Source: an uncultured Lachnospiraceae bacterium
GTDB lineage: Bacteria; Bacillota; Clostridia; Lachnospirales; Lachnospiraceae
Length of the DNA: 64,000 nt
NCBI GenBank assembly: GCA_910586725.1
Contig: CAJUJL010000004.1
Location: forward strand, 36,629-100,628
Direction: 5' to 3'
Under the pieces are notes generated by a model, which saw nothing but the letters and a program-made list of their open reading frames with translations, ran no database searches and was not told the DNA's origin. Shown here piece after piece: positions 61,211 through 64,000 of the stretch (the first letter of the stretch is position 1; each line of letters begins with the position of its first letter). A program made the translations under genes and the position numbers.

Positions 61211-62791
61211 CTATTTCCCACTGTCTCCATAGTTTGACAGCTCTCTTGCAGAAGGATCATTCACATCGCATCCTTCCCATTCCCTGTTCGGCATCCAGTA
61301 ACCGGCGATCATCTTTGCCTGCCCCGGATAAAATGTTTCAAAAATCTCTCTGTATAATAATGATTCCTTTGTGAACGGTCTGGCATACGCATATTTTTCA
61401 CACATACTTTCATACTCCTGATCTGTATATTTACGTTCCGCATACTCCTTTAAATAATCTACCATGGAATGTCCAACCGCGTCTGAAAACGCGGCTTTCT
61501 CTCTCCATAAAATCTCTTCCGGCAAATAATCGCCATCTTCAAATGCACGGCGAAGTAAATATTTCCCTTTTCCGTAAGTGTTGAGTTTTAATTCAGGATC
61601 TACGGACATCACATATTTTACAAAATCCAAATCGCCAAACGGAACTCTCGCTTCCAATGAGTTTACCGAAATACAACGGTCGGCGCGAAGAACGTCATAC
61701 ATATGAAGTTCCCGGATTCGTTTTTGCGCTTCCATCTGAAATGCCATTGCATCCGGCGCAAAATCCGTATATTTATATCCAAACAGCTCATCCGATATTT
61801 CACCCGTCAGCAAAACGCGGATATCCGTCTGTTCATGGATTGATTTGCACACCAGATACATTCCCATAGATGCACGGATTGTCGTTATATCATACGTTCC
61901 CAGTAACTGAACGACTGTTTCCAGCGAAGAAATCACTTCATCCGGCGTCATGTAAATCTCTGTATGGTCGCTTCCAATATAATCCGCCGCCTGTCTTGCA
62001 TACTTTAAATCAATGGCGTCTTCTCTCATGCCAATCGCAAAGGTCTTGATTGGTTCTTTGCTTTTTTTAGCCGCAATCGCGCATACCAGAGAAGAATCCA
62101 GTCCGCCGGAAAGCAAAAACCCCACCTTTGCGTCAGCTGCAAGACGTTTCTCTACGCCGGCAGTCAGTTTATCATGAATATTTTTGCATACGGTTTCCAG
62201 ATTATCGCTGCAAATATGCTCCACTTTAGCAATGTCGCAGTAACAGATAAACTGACCGCTTTTATAATAGCGCCCTGGCGGAAACGGCATAATCTTATCT
62301 GTAAGCCCTTCCAGATTCTTCGCCTCGCTGGCAAATATAACAGCGTTTTCTTTGTCATACCCATAATACAACGGACGGATACCAATCGGATCTCTTGCCG
62401 CAATGAATTCTCCTGTGTTTCCATCATAAATAATACAGGCAAACTCCGCGTCCAGCATGGCGAACATATCTGTTCCATATTCCTGATACAACGGTAAAAG
62501 AATCTCACAATCCGATTCGCTCTTAAATTTATATTTTTCTGAAAGTTCTTCTTTCAGCTTCTTAAAACCATAAATTTCTCCATTACAGACCACATAGCTG
62601 TCACCCAGTCTAAATGGCTGCATCCCCGACGGGGCCAGCCCCATAATCGATAACCGGTGAAATCCAAGCAGTCCATCTCCCGTTTCAACAATCCGGCTAT
62701 CATCCGGACCTCTTGATATTGTCCTGTTAAAACCTTCCATAAAAACATCATAAGGGGCGCTGCGGCTGCAATAACCCATAATAGAACACAT
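61211..62791 (-). CDS. asnB: Asparagine synthase (glutamine-hydrolysing)
   Basis: AsnB makes asparagine from aspartate, ATP and glutamine. The 526-residue protein has Cys2 (MCSIMGY) as the glutaminase nucleophile, GFHRLSIMGLAPSGMQPF and CNGEIYGFKKL in the Ntn domain. The synthetase domain has the PP-loop LLSGGLDSSLVCAIAAKKS. ATG 62791 has GGAGG nine bases upstream. It lies 28 bases after the glutamine synthetase gene and 43 bases before purF. Confidence 0.95.
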   Translation of the reverse strand: MCSIMGYCSRSAPYDVFMEGFNRTISRGPDDSRIVETGDGLLGFHRLSIMGLAPSGMQPFRLGDSYVVCNGEIYGFKKLKEELSEKYKFKSESDCEILLPLYQEYGTDMFAMLDAEFACIIYDGNTGEFIAARDPIGIRPLYYGYDKENAVIFASEAKNLEGLTDKIMPFPPGRYYKSGQFICYCDIAKVEHICSDNLETVCKNIHDKLTAGVEKRLAADAKVGFLLSGGLDSSLVCAIAAKKSKEPIKTFAIGMREDAIDLKYARQAADYIGSDHTEIYMTPDEVISSLETVVQLLGTYDITTIRASMGMYLVCKSIHEQTDIRVLLTGEISDELFGYKYTDFAPDAMAFQMEAQKRIRELHMYDVLRADRCISVNSLEARVPFGDLDFVKYVMSVDPELKLNTYGKGKYLLRRAFEDGDYLPEEILWREKAAFSDAVGHSMVDYLKEYAERKYTDQEYESMCEKYAYARPFTKESLLYREIFETFYPGQAKMIAGYWMPNREWEGCDVNDPSARELSNYGDSGK

Positions 62792-62819
62792 ATGAATATA
62801 CCTCCATAAATTTATCTAC

Positions 62820-64000
62820 TTATTTTACGCCAAACAGTAAATCTCCATAAGTTGGAAACGGCCAGTATTTCTTTGCCGTCATCGTTTCCGCCTTATCACA
62901 GGCAACTCTTAATTCTCCCATTTTACCTAAAACAGCATCCCGAATCATACACGACTCTGTTTCAACATCTTCCGCGTCCATAAGCCTCAGCGCCGCTTCT
63001 TCCAATTCATCGGTTTTAACCGCAATCTGTTCTTCCAATCTTGTAAGCTTTTTAAGCAGTCCGGCCTCATAACCGCACGAAATAGAATCATCGACCGCCT
63101 TTTTTGCCGCCGCTGTATTTGCAAGCTCCAATATATATGCGCCTACTGCCGGAGCAATCTCTGTCTTTGCCATATCAATCATGGTATTTGCCTCAATCAG
63201 AACCGTCTTACAATAATTATCCAGCATAATTTCACATCTGGACTTCAGCTCCGCTTCTGAGAATACTTTATGAGACGTCAGCATCCGTACATTCTTTTCA
63301 TCCAATAAATGCGGCATACAGTCCGGTGTTGTACGATAGTTAAGAAGCCCTCTCTTTTCCACGGCTTCCCTAACCCATATGTCGTCATAACCATTTCCGT
63401 TAAAAATAACATGTTTATGATCTTTAATGGTCTTGCGAATCATTTCATGCAGTGCATTTTCAAAATTCTCCGCTTTTTCCAGTCTGTCTGCATAGATTTT
63501 CAAACTTTCCGCAACTGCACTGTTTAACATGATATTTGCGCAGGCAATGCTGTCGGAAGAACCCGGCATACGAAATTCAAATTTATTTCCGGTAAATGCA
63601 AACGGCGACGTACGGTTGCGGTCTGTGGTATCGCGGTTAAACTTAGGAAGCACGTCCACGCCGAGCTTCATCTGTGTTTTTTCAGTTCCCGCATATGGAA
63701 TGCCGGTTTCAATTGCTTCCAGTACTGCATTCAATTCTTCTCCAAGGAAAATTGAAATGACTGCCGGAGGCGCTTCGTTCGCCCCAAGTCTATGATCATT
63801 TCCTGCTGTCGCGACAGAAAGACGGAGCAGATCCTGATAATCGTCCACCGCTTTAATAACAGCGCAGAGAAATAATAAAAACTGTGCGTTTTCATATGGC
63901 GTTTCGCCCGGCGACAATAAATTCACGCCGCCATCCGCAGTCAATGACCAGTTGTTATGCTTTCCGCTTCCATTTACTCCGGCAAATGGTTTTTCATGAA
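62820..64000 (-). CDS. glnN: Glutamine synthetase type III, C-terminal part (cut by window edge)
   Basis: About 393 residues are visible; the frame runs off the right edge. The catalytic GS motif GVNGSGKHNNWSL is at the edge, followed by ANEAPPAVISIFLGEEL, RNRTSPFAFTGNKFEFRMPGS and a long C-terminal helical region (RLEEQIAVKTDELEEA) that is specific to the large type III enzyme of Bacteroides and Clostridia. It makes glutamine for the two glutaminase-type enzymes encoded directly downstream (AsnB, PurF). Confidence 0.95.
   Translation of the reverse strand, partial: HEKPFAGVNGSGKHNNWSLTADGGVNLLSPGETPYENAQFLLFLCAVIKAVDDYQDLLRLSVATAGNDHRLGANEAPPAVISIFLGEELNAVLEAIETGIPYAGTEKTQMKLGVDVLPKFNRDTTDRNRTSPFAFTGNKFEFRMPGSSDSIACANIMLNSAVAESLKIYADRLEKAENFENALHEMIRKTIKDHKHVIFNGNGYDDIWVREAVEKRGLLNYRTTPDCMPHLLDEKNVRMLTSHKVFSEAELKSRCEIMLDNYCKTVLIEANTMIDMAKTEIAPAVGAYILELANTAAAKKAVDDSISCGYEAGLLKKLTRLEEQIAVKTDELEEAALRLMDAEDVETESCMIRDAVLGKMGELRVACDKAETMTAKKYWPFPTYGDLLFGVK

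Noticed and set aside
61168..61260. 31-residue extension of PurF
   Set aside because: It would overlap asnB and hide the processed N-terminal cysteine; GGAGGG before 61167 fixes the start.
1..64000. CRISPR arrays, tRNA or rRNA genes, prophage
   Set aside because: No regularly spaced repeats, no cloverleaf or rRNA signatures and no phage structural or integrase genes were seen by eye.

Overview
The window reads as a chromosomal segment of an anaerobic, spore-forming low-to-mid-GC Firmicute, most likely a gut Lachnospiraceae-type Clostridium. The grounds are a six-gene Rnf operon, an HrcA/CIRCE heat-shock operon, a type III glutamine synthetase, RNase J, IreB, RemA, a YlbJ-type sporulation membrane protein, QueH, and large secreted proteins with LRR_5 (BspA-like) and Ig-like tails. 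The assignment comes from gene content and protein character only; there is no rRNA in the window.

Layout. 1-16 kb is almost all minus strand: a partial RluA synthase, YgiQ radical SAM, HAD phosphatase, RsuA/RluB synthase, M23 peptidase and PepD. A plus-strand ylbJ follows, then the block rimO-pgsA-cinA-rsmD-coaD-(coiled coil). Next are yicC-remA-gmk-rpoZ, driven by two tandem promoters, and queH-argH-asd. 16-17.6 kb holds a plus-strand ABC ATPase and permease without a binding protein. 17.6-24.4 kb holds a 1205-residue secreted glycosidase-like protein, alaS and a 41-residue membrane protein.

24.4-29 kb is the accessory part. It has an AT-rich pair (a zinc-PLC-like protein with a probably frameshifted 5' end, and an 11-repeat LRR surface protein). 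It is followed by a decayed IS110 copy whose untranslated leader may retain a bridge-RNA-like fold, and a 636-bp deleted IS1182-type remnant with both terminal inverted repeats. aroC follows.

30-41 kb returns to minus strand: an SGNH hydrolase with Ig-like tail, a lactonase, a U32 peptidase-family protein with TrmR (tRNA wobble uridine modification), an MltG-like stub, YlbF, RNase J, DUF1292, RuvX, IreB and MtaB. A divergent HPr-like gene that lacks the phosphorylatable histidine lies beside mtaB. 40.7-50.3 kb is hrcA-grpE-dnaK-dnaJ-(J-domain protein)-prmA-rsmE-cysteine desulfurase-thiI, controlled by a perfect CIRCE. 50.5-58.5 kb carries apbE, an M15 peptidase, an unrecognised 250-residue protein and rnfCDGEAB; ApbE is the enzyme that would flavinylate RnfG and RnfD. 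58.7-64 kb carries a YprB-like exonuclease and a glutamine-centred set: purF, asnB and glnN (cut by the window edge).

Genes work in recognisable sets: tRNA/rRNA modification (YgiQ neighbours, RsuA, RsmD, RimO, QueH, MtaB, TrmR/U32, ThiI, RsmE), protein folding, RNA decay (RNase J with YlbF), energy conservation (Rnf plus ApbE) and glutamine use. No CRISPR array, prophage, tRNA or rRNA was found. I did not find a convincing wholly new system. The best leads are the IS110 leader, the frameshifted PLC/LRR cassette, the FGDG module inserted in the glycosidase, the His-less HPr and the C-terminal J-domain protein.
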